Shown here piece after piece: positions 12,120 to 22,610 of a DNA stretch of 64,000 nt (the stretch's first letter is position 1; every line of letters starts with the position of its first letter). The notes under the pieces are model-generated. The model made no database searches. It saw only the letters and a program-made list of their open reading frames with translations, and was not told where the DNA came from. The stretch is taken from assembly GCA_003255025.1 (NCBI GenBank), contig QANY01011400.1, positions 992,001-1,056,000 on the forward strand, written 5' to 3'. Source of the stretch: Datisca glomerata (lineage: Eukaryota > Streptophyta > Magnoliopsida > Cucurbitales > Datiscaceae). A program made the position numbers and the translations under genes.

Positions 12120-12562
12120 TCATTTTTTCTCGTGTTTCTCAGGCTCCTTAGTTCCATCATCTTCCATGACAGCTTCTATCATGACTTTTGGTGGGAGAAT
12201 TTCTCTAGCCTCCTCCTTTCCGCGTTTCTTGGCCTGAACCTCGCTGTCTTCATTCTTTACTTTCCTACTATTTTCATTGTCGCCTTCCCGTTCGGCTTCA
12301 TTTCCTTCTCGAAAGTTGTCCCTTCCCTCACCGATAGTGTGATGGCTGACTTTCGCCTGCATTTGTGCAAGGTCCTGTTGTAATGCAGCAATCTGCTCCT
12401 GCAACCATGCGTTATGTAATGTTTCAGAGTTTTGTTGTTCCATATCTTGCATCCGGCCCAGGATGGTCTGAAGCATCTCGGTTGGGGAGCAGGATGATTG
12501 GCTTGTTCATCCCCGTTCCTGTTTCCTTCATTGAGGGCGGTGTTTGACCTGGTTCGAGGCAT
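12120..12562 (-). pseudogene. Gag N-terminal remnant of element A
   Basis: The minus-strand reading starts MPRTRSNTALNEGNRN at 12562 and, after a frameshift, continues as MLQTILGRMQDMEQQNSE to 12120 in an EK-rich charged region. Element B has the same start at 25943 (MPRTRSNDALDE, then MLQAILTGM). The rest of gag and all of pol are absent. Confidence 0.75.
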
Positions 12563-12604
12563 GGTTTTATTTTCTGGAGGATATCTTTGAGGTTATTTTT
12601 CTTC

Positions 12605-12624
12605 TCTCAATGAAAACACCAAAA
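12605..12624 (-). other. Primer-binding site of element A
   Basis: Immediately inside the 5' LTR the minus strand reads TTTTGGTGTTTTCATTGAGA. Element B has TTTTGGTACTCTCATTGAGA in the same position. The priming tRNA was not identified. Confidence 0.6.
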
Positions 12625-13391
12625 TGTAAAGGATTTTTTCTATTTAGCCAGGAGAATAATGATAAAGCCTAATTTCTTATAAGTTTTAATAAGAAAGAAT
12701 GGGAGGAGAATTTAAGAGTAAGAGGAGTTTTTAGATAATCTCAGGGTTTTCTCTTTTAGTTGTCTTGAATCTCTCCTTTCCTCTAGTACATTGGCCTTTA
12801 TATAGATTTCTCAAATCCCATGTGTAAATTAAAATAACAATATAAAAGGAAGCACTTATTATTCCTAGGAATCAGTCACAATCACTTGGTAGTCTATCAA
12901 TATGTATCATCTGAGTACTTTTAGTTTTTACTATATCAATCATTGTCGCTTGTCTGTCATCTCGGGTCTTTTCGTCTGTCTCTGTTCTTCTTATCTTCCT
13001 TCATCTCTTGTTCTGGTGAGGTCTCCTGCTTCAGCGTTCTTTCTCATTCTGACGAGGTTTCCTGCTGAAGCGTTCTTTCCCTACTCTGACAAGAACTCGT
13101 GCTTTTGGGCTCTTCCCGCTTCGGCGAGGTCTACCGCTTCAGCGTCCTTTCCCGTTCTGACGAGGTCTCCCACTTCAACATTTCTTCCTCGTTCTAATGG
13201 GATCTCCCTCTTCTGGGCTCTTCCTGCTTTGACGAGGCATCCCGCTTCAACGTTCTTCCCCACTCTGAGGAGGTCACCTGCTTCTACGTTCTTTCCCGCC
13301 TAGCCCCAATCTTGCCATGTTCGTGGTCCACGTGTCCTCTCAGGATTCATTCTTTCTACACACATGTCTTGGGTGAATTTTTTCCTGTTCA
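12625..13391 (-). repeat. 5' LTR of element A
   Basis: On the plus strand it starts TGTAAAGG and ends CTGTTCA. It aligns to 7777-8659 with indels, and its internal ~36-bp tandem array lies at 13010-13300. The frames at 12902-13303 are products of this array and are not genes. Confidence 0.85.
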
Positions 13392-13396
13392 ATATT

Positions 13397-13781
13397 AATT
13401 AAAGCTTATCATTTTTTTCATTGTTGAAAATTTTCAAATTATATATTTATGTGTTCTAAAATTGTAGATAAATTCATGAAAATGTAAATTGGTTAAGACA
13501 AATGTAAAAAAGTTCATATAAACAAGTTTTTTGGGGGCGAGTAAATTGTAGCATAGTTTATTTCAGTTGCAGATGATTAGTAAAGACACCAAACATAATT
13601 ATAAATCATGTCTTTTTTTCTTCATTTCCTTACTTTTCCATTATCTTTCTAAAATTTTCTTTTCCATAAAATGTAAGTAAACCTGCCCTAAAGCTACATA
13701 ATCATAGAATGTTCCTTTAACATCACAATACATTTTAATTCAAAGTATATAAATATAGTGGATGGTGTGAGGAAAGAGCAA
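13397..13781. other. AT-rich intergenic stretch downstream of element A
   Basis: No coding potential or recognisable repeat was seen. Confidence 0.5.
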
Positions 13782-13927
13782 TTTAATTATACACATAATC
13801 TAGATTAGGATTAGAAGAGTTGTCTTTATCTTTTCTTCTTTCCATTTTTTTTGTTTCTACTTGAGATTGGAAGAGTACTTCCTACGTTAATAACTGACAT
13901 AAAATATAAAGTATTTGTTATTTCATC
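13782..13927. repeat. 145-bp dispersed repeat, copy 2
   Basis: It is the direct counterpart of 4867-5011 and lies about 240 bp upstream of the ATG at 14163, so it may be part of that gene's promoter. Confidence 0.8.
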
Positions 13928-14162
13928 ATTGAAAATTCAGTCAGTTATATTTCCAATTCACAAAAAGTCAGAAACCAATATGACGTGTTAGACTTGGAAA
14001 GGTCCGCTATAGAAAATTTTGTTGGAATTAATTATCAATACCAAAACAACCAAACCAAACCCTTTAATACATGCCCAAAAGTCTTCCATTCCATATTATT
14101 TCCCAAAAAAAAATCTCTCCCCTTCTTCATAAAGAGAGAAAAACACATAGAATCTTCAAGTA

Positions 14163-14507
14163 ATGGAGGGTCTAATTCCAATGGTTTACAGAGCAATTAA
14201 AAGAAACAAAGTCCGTAGGCATTATAGGTGTCTCTCTTCAGGCACTACTCAACCTTACAATATTGAAGATTTCTACCCGGACGATCAAAGCTTCACGTAT
14301 ATGTCTTATTCTACTGAGAGGAGTTCAAGTTTCAAGCCTGAGAAAAATGTTCATCGGAGATATAATTCGGTCGGGGATTATGATCTCGGGTTCTCTTCGA
14401 TGGAGGAACGGAGCGGTGGTGATGGTGGTGGCGGTGGTTCTCCTAAGGACAAGCGTCTTGTTAGGTTCAAAAGCCATCGAATGTTATCATGCTTAACTGC
14501 TGTCTGA
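14163..14507 (+). CDS. Small plant-specific protein, function unknown (114 aa)
   Basis: This is an intact single-exon frame. It starts MEGLIPMVYRAIKRNKVRRH, a basic, possibly amphipathic N-terminus. A Ser/Tyr-rich middle follows (FYPDDQSFTYMSYS, residues 38-51), then a poly-Gly stretch near residues 87-93 and a conserved-looking tail KDKRLVRFKSHRMLSCLTAV. I recognise the MEGLIP...VYRAIK start as that of a family of short plant proteins with no assigned biochemical role. There is no signal peptide, membrane segment or enzyme motif. The 5' leader is pyrimidine- and A-rich, and a diverged 145-bp repeat lies in the promoter region. Composition and frame integrity contrast with the dead TE frames around it. 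It is probably a real gene; its function cannot be read from the sequence. Confidence 0.75.
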   Translation: MEGLIPMVYRAIKRNKVRRHYRCLSSGTTQPYNIEDFYPDDQSFTYMSYSTERSSSFKPEKNVHRRYNSVGDYDLGFSSMEERSGGDGGGGGSPKDKRLVRFKSHRMLSCLTAV

Positions 14508-15858
14508 AAAAAGAAACAGGAAAATACAGTTTGGAATTTTGTTTGATTTTCTATTTTCAGGAGGACATTAAGTGTTGATTGTTGTTGTTTTTTTGTTAAG
14601 TACCAATGGCAGCAATAAGGTAATTCATTTTACACATACTTGGATTTGTTTCCTTTTGTTACTTTGGTTTGTTCATTTTTGTATAATATGTAAATTTCAT
14701 AATTGTTATGCAACTCCAAATGGGTTCTTATTAAATTGTTATTTCTCTGCTTCAAGCATGCGAGATTTTATTTATTTTTCTTTCGAAACTGTTATTCATT
14801 CTTGAATTTGGTAGATGTTTGTATCAAGTTTTTTTTTTCTGTTTTTTATGTAGAAAATGCCACGAGCACGGATTCACAGAAGGCGTATTATAATTTTACT
14901 CATTTTGAATATTGTTTTTAACAAGTTTTTTAAGATATATGACGATTTGGATATTAAAGATTAAAAAAACAACACTGTATTTTTTGTTTCATTTTTTTTC
15001 CTTAAAACTCATTTTTGAATCAACAGCAGGCAATAAATAAAAATTAGACCGCATGGATCAAGTTTCATTCAATTCAATCAATTTATGTGATGCTTGGAGC
15101 TTGGTGTGAGTCAACTTTTTTGGGAAATTTATTTGAAATCATATTGTAAATTCAGAATAGCACGTCTTTTAGTGTAGTTCATGGGTGAGCAACATACCTA
15201 ATTAGCTGATATACTATTGATATTGTTATTGGTGTTCCATAAAATAAATTATCTTGCTCAATCCATTTGTTGTTGATTCTATTAAGGAAATTGTAATGTA
15301 ACCCTTTAAAAAATTTATATATAAGAATCATCTTTTTATTTTTTATATGTAAAAATGTCAATTTTGAGGTTGTAAATGAGATTGGTTTCTTTAAAGAACA
15401 ACAATGATATTTTTAGAATTTAGTATTTCATCTATTATATAGTATTTATTAATCGATTATATTTGCAACTATTATTTTTTAGGGTTATTTTTACCTATTA
15501 TTTCTATAACATGGTCATTCTTGTTAAAAACTCATTTTATTATGGCGTGTTATCAATTTTAATTATGTGTATAGTCTGAATAATTTAATTAACTAGTAAT
15601 TGAATTAATTATATAGTCCATCTGTCAACTTTCACGTGTTTCAACTCAGCTTAGCCTTGAGCAACTCCATAAGACAGAGGACTAACCATTAGTGAAAGCA
15701 TTCTCCGTATTTTGCCTTAATTAATTACAAGGACATCTTTTATAGTTTAAAATTTATGCGAATATTCTCCTTAGATTTATTGTAGCTAACGAATAGCTAA
15801 AATCTCCTTCACTTGCCCCTGTTTTTAAGAAAAATTATACTATTAGGTCATTATTATT
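14508..15858. other. 3' flank of the 114-aa gene and AT-rich intergenic DNA
   Basis: The first few hundred bases are T-rich and likely 3' UTR. No further gene was seen; the short frames at 14572-14921 and 15179-15361 lack any family features. Confidence 0.5.
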
Positions 15859-16389
15859 GGGTTTTTTACTAAACTAGAGCCTTAAACTAATCATTTCATA
15901 AAAATTAACCCTTACACTAATTTTTGTTTATTCTGATTTCTGATTCACCTTCCACTCAAAATGTATTTGTGAAGTTACATGTTGACCCTTTGTCTTCTTC
16001 TTCATTTTTTTCTTCACTTTCTTCTTCGTCTTCTTATGCGTCTTCTTCTTCGTCATCTTCTTCTTCTTCTTTTCTTCGTCTTCTTCCTTCTTCATGCAGC
16101 AGCAAATGATTGTTAGTTCTTCATTCTGGAACGTTTATAAGTTTTGTTTTCTTCTTAATTTCTAGAAAGTTTGAATTTTCATAGGTTTTTTCCTGTTCAT
16201 GAATTTTCTGAGAATATTTTTTTTTCTGGAACATTGTTTTAAGTTCACTTATTTTCTTTTTTCTAGAATGCTTGTAGTGGACGAAGAAGAAGAAATTTGA
16301 TGAATTTTGGTCCAGATTTGAGAGGGAGAAACCCGTAGAGAGAGAGAATGGGTTTTGTTAATTTTGTACTCCACGATGCTTAGTACAAA

Positions 16390-16600
16390 ATTTTATTTTG
16401 TTAATTTCGTACTACACGCCAGTGTGACCATCGTGTAGTCTACACGACGTCAGTGTAGCCATCGTGTAGTCTACACGACGTCAGTGTAGCCATCATGTAG
16501 TCTACATGAGGGTTAGAAGACGATAATGTACCCCCATCATATAAACTATATTATGACTACACGACATCCGTGTAGCCCGTGCACCCAAATTAACAAAAAA
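16390..16600. repeat. Left internal array of the foldback element
   Basis: Direct copies of a ~31-bp unit containing catcgtgtagtctacacgac followed by gtcagtgtagc. The nested palindrome gtgtagNctacac is in each unit. Confidence 0.75.
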
Positions 16601-16861
16601 ATAACTTTAGGCCTCCAAAAGTGATTAAAACAGTGTTTTTTGGGTTAAAGCTGGGTTGTGACGAGTAAATCCCGCCGCACATGTAGAACTCTGAATAAGT
16701 TTCAATTTGATATCTTATGGGCCACGTGCTTCAACCCGAGTCAAAAGTTACGCCTTCCGAAAGTTTATCAGACCGGAAACATTAAATTTTTTAATGAATT
16801 TTTCAAATACTTGAGACTATATTTTATTCTTCAATTTTAATAGTATTCTTGACAGAAGATG
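16601..16861. other. Unique core of the foldback element
   Basis: About 260 bp without repeats, containing a short open frame at 16658-16840 (60 codons) with no recognisable domain. It could be captured host sequence; this is inference. Confidence 0.4.
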
Positions 16862-17185
16862 CGCGTGTACCAATCGTGTAATCTACACGATGTCAGTTTA
16901 CCCATCGTGTAGTTTACACGATGCCAGTGTACCTATCATGTAGTCTACACTCACTTCCTGTAGGCATCGTGTAAACTACATAACGACTACAATGGCGTCG
17001 TGTAGTCATCGTGTAGACTACACGATGGATACAGTGACGTCGTGTAACCATCGTGTAGTCTACACGATGATTACACGGATGTCGTGTAACCATCATGCAG
17101 TCTACACGATAGGGATACACTGACGCCATGTATCTATCATGTAGTCTACACGATGACTACACGACGTCAATGTACCCCATCGTGT
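16862..17185. repeat. Right internal array of the foldback element
   Basis: Copies of the same ~31-bp unit occur here in both orientations. The minus-strand frame at 16914-17129 is a translation of the repeat. Confidence 0.75.
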
Positions 17186-17643
17186 AGTACAAAATTAACA
17201 AAACTCATTCTCTCTCTATGGGTTTCTCTCTCAAATCTAGGAAAAAACCCGTCAAATTTCTTCTTCTTCGTCCAAAATTCAAACTTTCTAGAAAAAAGAA
17301 AATAAATTAACTTCAAACAATGTTCTAGAAAAAAAAAAGAAAATAAATAAATATTCTCAGAAAATTCATAAACAGAAAAAATTCATGAAAATTCAAGCTT
17401 TCCAGAAATTAAAAAGAAAACAAAACTTATACACGTTTCAGAAAGGAGGAAGAAAACGAAGGAAGAAAACGAAGAAGAAAATGAAGAAGAAAACAAAGAA
17501 GAAAATAAAGGGTAAACATGTAATTTCATAATTTTGAGTGAAATGTGAGTCAAGGAACAGGGTAAACAAAAATTAGTGTAAATGTTGAATTTACAAAATA
17601 GTTAGTCTAGGGATCTAGTTTAGCAAAAAACCCCATTATTATT

Positions 17644-19185
17644 TGACATATTCTCAATTTTATTTGCTTATAAGCTATAACTTGTGTGTTACATTTTTCT
17701 TCCTATTTGGCCGATCTATAAAATACTTAGATCAAAACATAATGAGATATCAATTAGAGAATGAAAGTTTCAACGTTTCACTAAAAGAGTAGGGACTCTT
17801 AACAAAACTAGAGAAGTTCATGTAACTAAAAACTTTGAGAGACGTTGATTTAATTTAACTCATCAGTCATATACACAGTTATATCATAACATATTTCTAA
17901 ATCTACTTTCAGTGAAAGTCTTAGATTTGGAGGTCTCTAATTCCAAATTCTAAATTCGAATTCTTTTGAGTACAATTAATTCGATGGGTTCATGTCTTTC
18001 TGCTGTTAACCGTACACGATACTCATGAAATTAGCCGAGCAAAATTCGATTTGAAGACCCATGCATACCGGAAAAAAAAAACCTTTTTGCTAGTCAAAGT
18101 ATCAAAAATCTTTCAAGGTGAATAATAACTATTTAGACTAAATGGCATGTAGTAGTTGAGCTGGTTAAGAGTCCAACAAAATCATCCATCCTCACTCTGA
18201 AGCTTATTGGTTCAAAATTTTCTTTCCAGCCAAACAGTAGACAAGGGAAAGTTATAATCACGAAGTGGTTGAAAGAAACAGACATTTTGTAGCTCTCTCT
18301 ACTTCTATCATTTCTTCTTCTTCTTCAAAATTCAACAAAAACACCAGTCAACATCAGGGAATGAAAGTCGTCTCCATCTGTGCTTTCTTCCATCATAACT
18401 CATAATTATAACAATTAGGCCAAAAGCCATCTATGTCGTTTTGCCATTTCGAATGCAACTCCCTTTAATTTATGGTTCTTCATCAGTAACACTTTAGTCT
18501 CTTATATACATCAAGATCTACTATAGACATTGGGTTTTAACAATACCCGAATATTAACTATTAAGTGTAGCCCTCGGATAAATCCATAATAATTGGTTTA
18601 ACTCGGTGATTTAAGCCATCTTCTAGAAAATAAGTTCGGCCAGTTGAGGTTGCCAACAACTGAGAAGTTGGTCCTATGAACTACCCGATTAGATCTAGAC
18701 GACCCAAATCGACCCAACTAAAACGCAATAAAAAAATAAAGATAGGTCCAAAATCGATTAGTGGAAAAGCCTTCAAACTATTTACGAAAAGAGAAGCCGA
18801 AAAGAATCAATATGAATCTAACAGACAACTTGAGCATTTTAAAGAACACCCAAGGTGCAAAAGAGCATTTTTTAATATAATCAATGAGAGAATAAGACAT
18901 GAATATCTTTAATAAAATTATAAAATTCGCTAGAGATTGGTATCATCAAAGGAGAAGGCGAGCCTTTTTTCATAGCTGGCCATTGTTCTATGATTGCCAA
19001 CTACTTGAAATCAAATAAATAAATTCCATTCACCCATTTTAAAACTAATAACGTTGATAAAATCAAAGAAGAGGATGAGAATATATAAGATAAACGTCAA
19101 TCTCTATCTCAGCTTTAAGAGTTGCTAACCACAAAGGATTAAGGAGAAGGTAAAATATAGTAAATAACGGTAAAGAGATATCAGA
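17644..19185. other. Intergenic DNA between the foldback element and the secreted-protein gene
   Basis: It contains a possible SINE-like segment near 18153-18230 (see findings) and a 78-codon frame at 18676-18912. That frame is rich in Lys and Arg, has no recognised domain, and is unsupported as a gene. The last ~100 bp are presumably promoter and 5' UTR of the gene at 19186. Confidence 0.45.
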
Positions 19186-20063
19186 ATGAATGGGAATTAC
19201 CTCTTTCTGATGATATGCAAACTGCTTGTATTAGCAATCTCACTTGCCATTGTAGATGGAGCTGGGGATTTGAAGAGTGAGAAACTTTGCAGACGGTGCT
19301 CAGGATGTGATACAACCAAATGTCCTGCCAGTGAATCTTTTCCCCACATGACTACCTTTCATGACTCGCTTGTTGCGGGTGCTTTACAATCTGACTTTGT
19401 GGATATGAATGATAGGTCTGTTTACTCTGTTCCCGATATCAAAGGTGGTGACTCAACTGCATTCAATGCTTATTTTGGCTGGAAATCTACTTCTGGTTCA
19501 GCTTCTGGCTACCATAGGTAATTGGAAAATCTTCCTTTTGGACTCCTATTAACAAGACAGAAATCAATCAAAGAGAGCAATTAGAACGTGACCCATAGAA
19601 AGAAAAGTATCTTGCATAAACAAAGCAAAGAAAAAGATGTGACCCAAAAAGAAAATACTATGTTCTGGTCTACTTCTACATCCTAAAATCACTACAAAAC
19701 GAGAAAAACTGTGTTCTGTTTTGTAGGTTTAGCAATTATATGGATAAGTGTTCAGGAGGGCAAAACTACCTAACTGTGGACGGGCATGGTAAGGTGAGGC
19801 TTCGCTCATTAAAATCCCTGGAAAGCTTGGCTGAGGCCGATTGGAAATCCATTAATCCGCCAGACAAGTTCAACCATAGGGAATTCCGATTCTGGTTATC
19901 CCACAGCACAGGGAAATGCCTGACAGTACTTGGAGGAAGTACAAGGAAACAAATTGTGGGAATTGCAGACTGCAAATTTGATGGTTCAAACCCACTCCAG
20001 CTCTTTGCTTTCCGCTTCCATTACCACAAAGCCTTTTGCTGTTGTGGTCTTCACAACGACTAG
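19186..20063 (+). CDS. Secreted protein, possibly beta-trefoil-like (two exons, 222 aa)
   Basis: Exon 1 is 19186-19517 and exon 2 is 19727-20063. The intron has a CATAG/GTAATT donor and a TTTTGTAG acceptor, and the junction keeps frame (YHR-FSNYMDK). The first ~25 residues are a clear signal peptide (LFLMICKLLVLAISLAIVDG). A Cys-rich segment follows (CRRCSGCDTTKC). The C-terminal half reads LTVDGHGKVRLRSL, FRFWLSHSTGKCLTV and LQLFAFRFHY, which recalls the repeats of ricin-B-type beta-trefoil folds. That resemblance is weak and no sugar-binding site can be argued. The protein is probably secreted or apoplastic, function unknown. It is convergent with the MRL7-family gene. Confidence 0.7.
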
Positions 20064-20878
20064 TTTATCACTTTCTATATATATATATATATATATGTAT
20101 CGCATATTTTCAAGTAACAAAGTACAGTACAAGTGAAAACTTGTCTCCTTCCTATTAATGCAGAACGGTATCCATAAATGAAAACAGAACACCAGACCGA
20201 GAAGGTAGCAATGACATATTGCAACCTTCATGTTTTAGCCAAATAACAATGCTTTTACAATAGATTTCATTCTGTGGAACTCCCAACTTAGAGTAAGTTT
20301 TATTTTTAAGATCTAATATCTGCTAATTTTTGCATTTCACATAAGCCGAAACGATCCATTAATATTGAAGTTTCGTTTTATTTGAACTTTTATATCCACG
20401 GATGCTCGAACATAGCAAAGGCCACCTTCTTTGCACCTGCATATAGAAGCTGGAGGTAAATGGTCACTGTGTCACCCCAACGCACCCAAGTACCCTGACG
20501 AATCTCTTCCCCACCTCATTTTGAGGCAACATATCCGTTCGTTTGTATAATTTTTATTGCATTTCTAAACAAAAGGCCTCACCGAGCTTTTCAAATCTGA
20601 TGAATGTCAAGGAAGTAACTCAAATGAGGCACTACACTCCTAGATGAACTTATCAGCCATTAAAGATTCCAAAAAGTGACAAATTTCACTATAAAGATTG
20701 CAGCATGGAAAGTGTATCATATACAACAATGTGACAATTGCACTTCTTTCTACATTTCTCTAGTGATTATAAACAAGTGAATTACCGTGGCACCTGCAAG
20801 TTGAACAACCATACACATGAACGGCTCTACAACAGTAACCAATGGAACAACCATATATTCAGAACAACGATCACATTA
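20064..20878. other. Intergenic region between two convergent genes
   Basis: It should contain both 3' UTRs. There is a short (TA)n run at about 20078-20098. No other gene was seen. Confidence 0.6.
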
Positions 20879-22610
20879 CTATGGTTTTCCTTTGACAGGA
20901 ACAGACGGGATTGCTCTCTGGGAATCATTACTGGTATTTAAATAAGATGGTTTGGCTGCTCCATAATAAAAGTATGCCATTATTTTAGACAACTCTTCGG
21001 CGCTTCGCATATCTGCAATAACCAGTAGGCAAAAGGTCAAATATTCGAGGCAATATAATTAATAGTTTGGTAGAAGCAAACAAGGTTTAGTAATGTTTAA
21101 TTTGGACATTACCTTTCTCACGGTACAAGATCTTCCCTGATTTGGTGAAGATCATCTCTGGGAAGGTGGCGACTTCAAGAGCAGAGACCAAATCAAGCTC
21201 AACAACAGCATCGATTGCGACACACTAATTGACAAGAAATTTTTTTCCTCACTATATTCCAGGAGGTGTTCTATATAACTAAAACAATTAAAAGGCTTTA
21301 CGTACCCGTGGTGAAGGTAGCTTGCAGTCCCATATAATGTGCACGGCCTTCTCCAGTTCATTTCGAATTCTTTCATTTTCTTTTGGTCTGAGTAGTCAAA
21401 TACATGATATAGTAAAAGTGATTTTCTGGCAATCAATTTTAAATTACACTTTGTACAACTATCAAGAAAAAATTTTAAATGTTCTCAAGCATGGAATTAT
21501 TCTCAAATCCTTTGGATTTTATTCACACAAAAAAAAAAGTAGGTAGAAAAAATCTCAGAGTATAGCCTAAAGTTATAGTAAAAACCAGAAGAGGCTCTAA
21601 ACAAGCATTTAAACATTCCTAACTTATAGCTATCTAATCATGGAATAACTCTTAGTACATTTCCAACAGAAATTCAAGCGGTATTAAATGTTAATGCATA
21701 CGAGATTGCAACTCCTTGGAAAGTTAATGAACTGAAACTAACCTCTTATATCGATTATGTACAAGGACGATTAATGGACTGATGTCTTTATATACAGCTT
21801 CTTCCCATTCTGCACTAGTAATGTCTTTAATTGGGCGGATGTAATTATCATCTTGCCAAGCTATTTCATTGTCACTATCACATTTATCATCATCACCATC
21901 ATCCTTCTTAACATTCTTGATAGTGATCTTATCAAAGAAACTACCCAAGTTAAAGCCCCAGCCATCAGCATCCTCAGGCCAGTCAGGATCCTCCTCCTCC
22001 ATGACAAGAGGATAATTAGCAAGAAGCTTTTCCATGTTCTTGCTCCTTTCAACAGCGTCTAAGTCCTCCTCAACACCAGAGTTCAACTTAATGACCTCTC
22101 TAATTTTTTGCCTCCACTCTCGTCTTTCCTCGGCATTCATGAGATAGGGATCGTTCAACGGCTGAGCAGCAGAAGGCTCATCATCCTCGTCATCAGAGTC
22201 ACTATTTTCGCGTACTCGGCCTTTCATACCGAAACCAGACCTGGGATTATCTACTGATGTGGAGGCTCTTAATCTGCCACTGGTGAAACAGCCATTCTGC
22301 AATTCAAGAAACGAAGGATAAAAGTTAATGTACAAAAGTGTGGCTCAAATAAGCCACTCTGCAGTTCAACATGGCTACGTATGAGAACAATAAAAGCTCA
22401 AAAAGGGACAGCAACCGGAAAAGACAGCTTCAAGTTGGATGAGAGAGAAACGCACTCCCTCCTCAAAGAAGAAATTTCAGCTTTAGCTTTGTAATTTGTA
22501 TGAGCTGAGATAATGTCGTTTCTGAATCTGTTCTCTTTCGCAGGCGAAAACAGGAAGGGTAATCTCACAGCATGTTGTAGTGCCATTTCTACAGACAAGA
22601 CGGAGTTCAT
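20879..22610 (-). CDS. MRL7L: Plastid thioredoxin-like fold protein, MRL7/MRL7L (RCB/NCP) family
   Basis: Five exons: 22610-22416, 22296-21743, 21387-21306, 21224-21113 and 21012-20879. All have GT-AG junctions that keep frame and give 358 residues (350 if the second Met, in MALQHAVRLPF, is used). The N-terminus is Ser/Arg-rich and fits a plastid transit peptide. An acidic stretch (SDSDDEDDE) follows, then the family hallmark EDPDWPEDADGWGFNLGSFF and IRPIKDITSAEWEEAVYKDI. The C-terminal thioredoxin-like fold (LIVLVHNRYKR, AVVELDLVSALEVATFPEM, GKILYRE, MAYFYYGAAKP) has no CXXC, so it is not a redox thioredoxin. From the family, these proteins act in plastid nucleoids and the nucleus to switch on the plastid-encoded RNA polymerase and greening. 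The choice of MRL7L over its paralogue MRL7 rests on the neighbouring PARG gene and is inference. Confidence 0.85.

Larger units (their letters stand above)
7777..13391 (-). mobile_element. Element A: non-autonomous Ty3-gypsy (Tat-like) retrotransposon
   Basis: This is a complete 5.6-kb element between two LTRs (7777-8659 and 12625-13391) and flanked on both sides by ATATT (7772-7776 and 13392-13396). It lies on the minus strand: the primer-binding site is inside the right LTR, and the polypurine tract (TGGGGGGGAAAA on minus) is inside the left LTR. From the 5' side it holds a gag N-terminal remnant (12562-12120, -), degenerate tandem repeats, and an antisense gene (9177-11275, +). Protease, reverse transcriptase, RNase H and integrase are all missing, so it could only have moved with enzymes from a relative such as element B. 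Confidence 0.85.
15859..17633. mobile_element. Foldback Mutator-like element with ~450-520-bp terminal inverted repeats
   Basis: The left end GGGTTTTTTACTAAACTAGA matches the reverse complement of the right end (GGGTTTTTTGCTAAACTAGA) at 19 of 20 bases. The inverted homology continues for about 450-520 bp: left arm 15859 to about 16385, right arm about 17175-17633. The element is bounded by a perfect 10-bp direct repeat CATTATTATT (15849-15858 and 17634-17643), as expected for Mutator-like insertion (9-11 bp). The arms include a pyrimidine-rich TTCTTC tract. The core holds two arrays of a ~31-bp palindrome-rich unit and about 260 bp of unique sequence. No transposase is encoded, so it is non-autonomous. 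Confidence 0.88.

Noticed and set aside
12902..13303. 133-residue frame rich in SPAST repeats
   Set aside because: It lies entirely in an LTR and reflects its 36-bp tandem array. The same block is in the other two LTRs in different frames.
16914..17129. 71-residue minus-strand frame with HRVDYTMVTRR-like repeats
   Set aside because: It is a translation of the palindromic array in the foldback element.
16390..17185. CRISPR-like regular repeats
   Set aside because: The units are contiguous, diverged and in both orientations, without unique spacers, and the sequence is a plant nuclear genome.
18676..18912. 78-residue Lys/Arg-rich frame
   Set aside because: It has no domain, no supporting splice signals and an AT-rich composition. 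A real small gene cannot be excluded.
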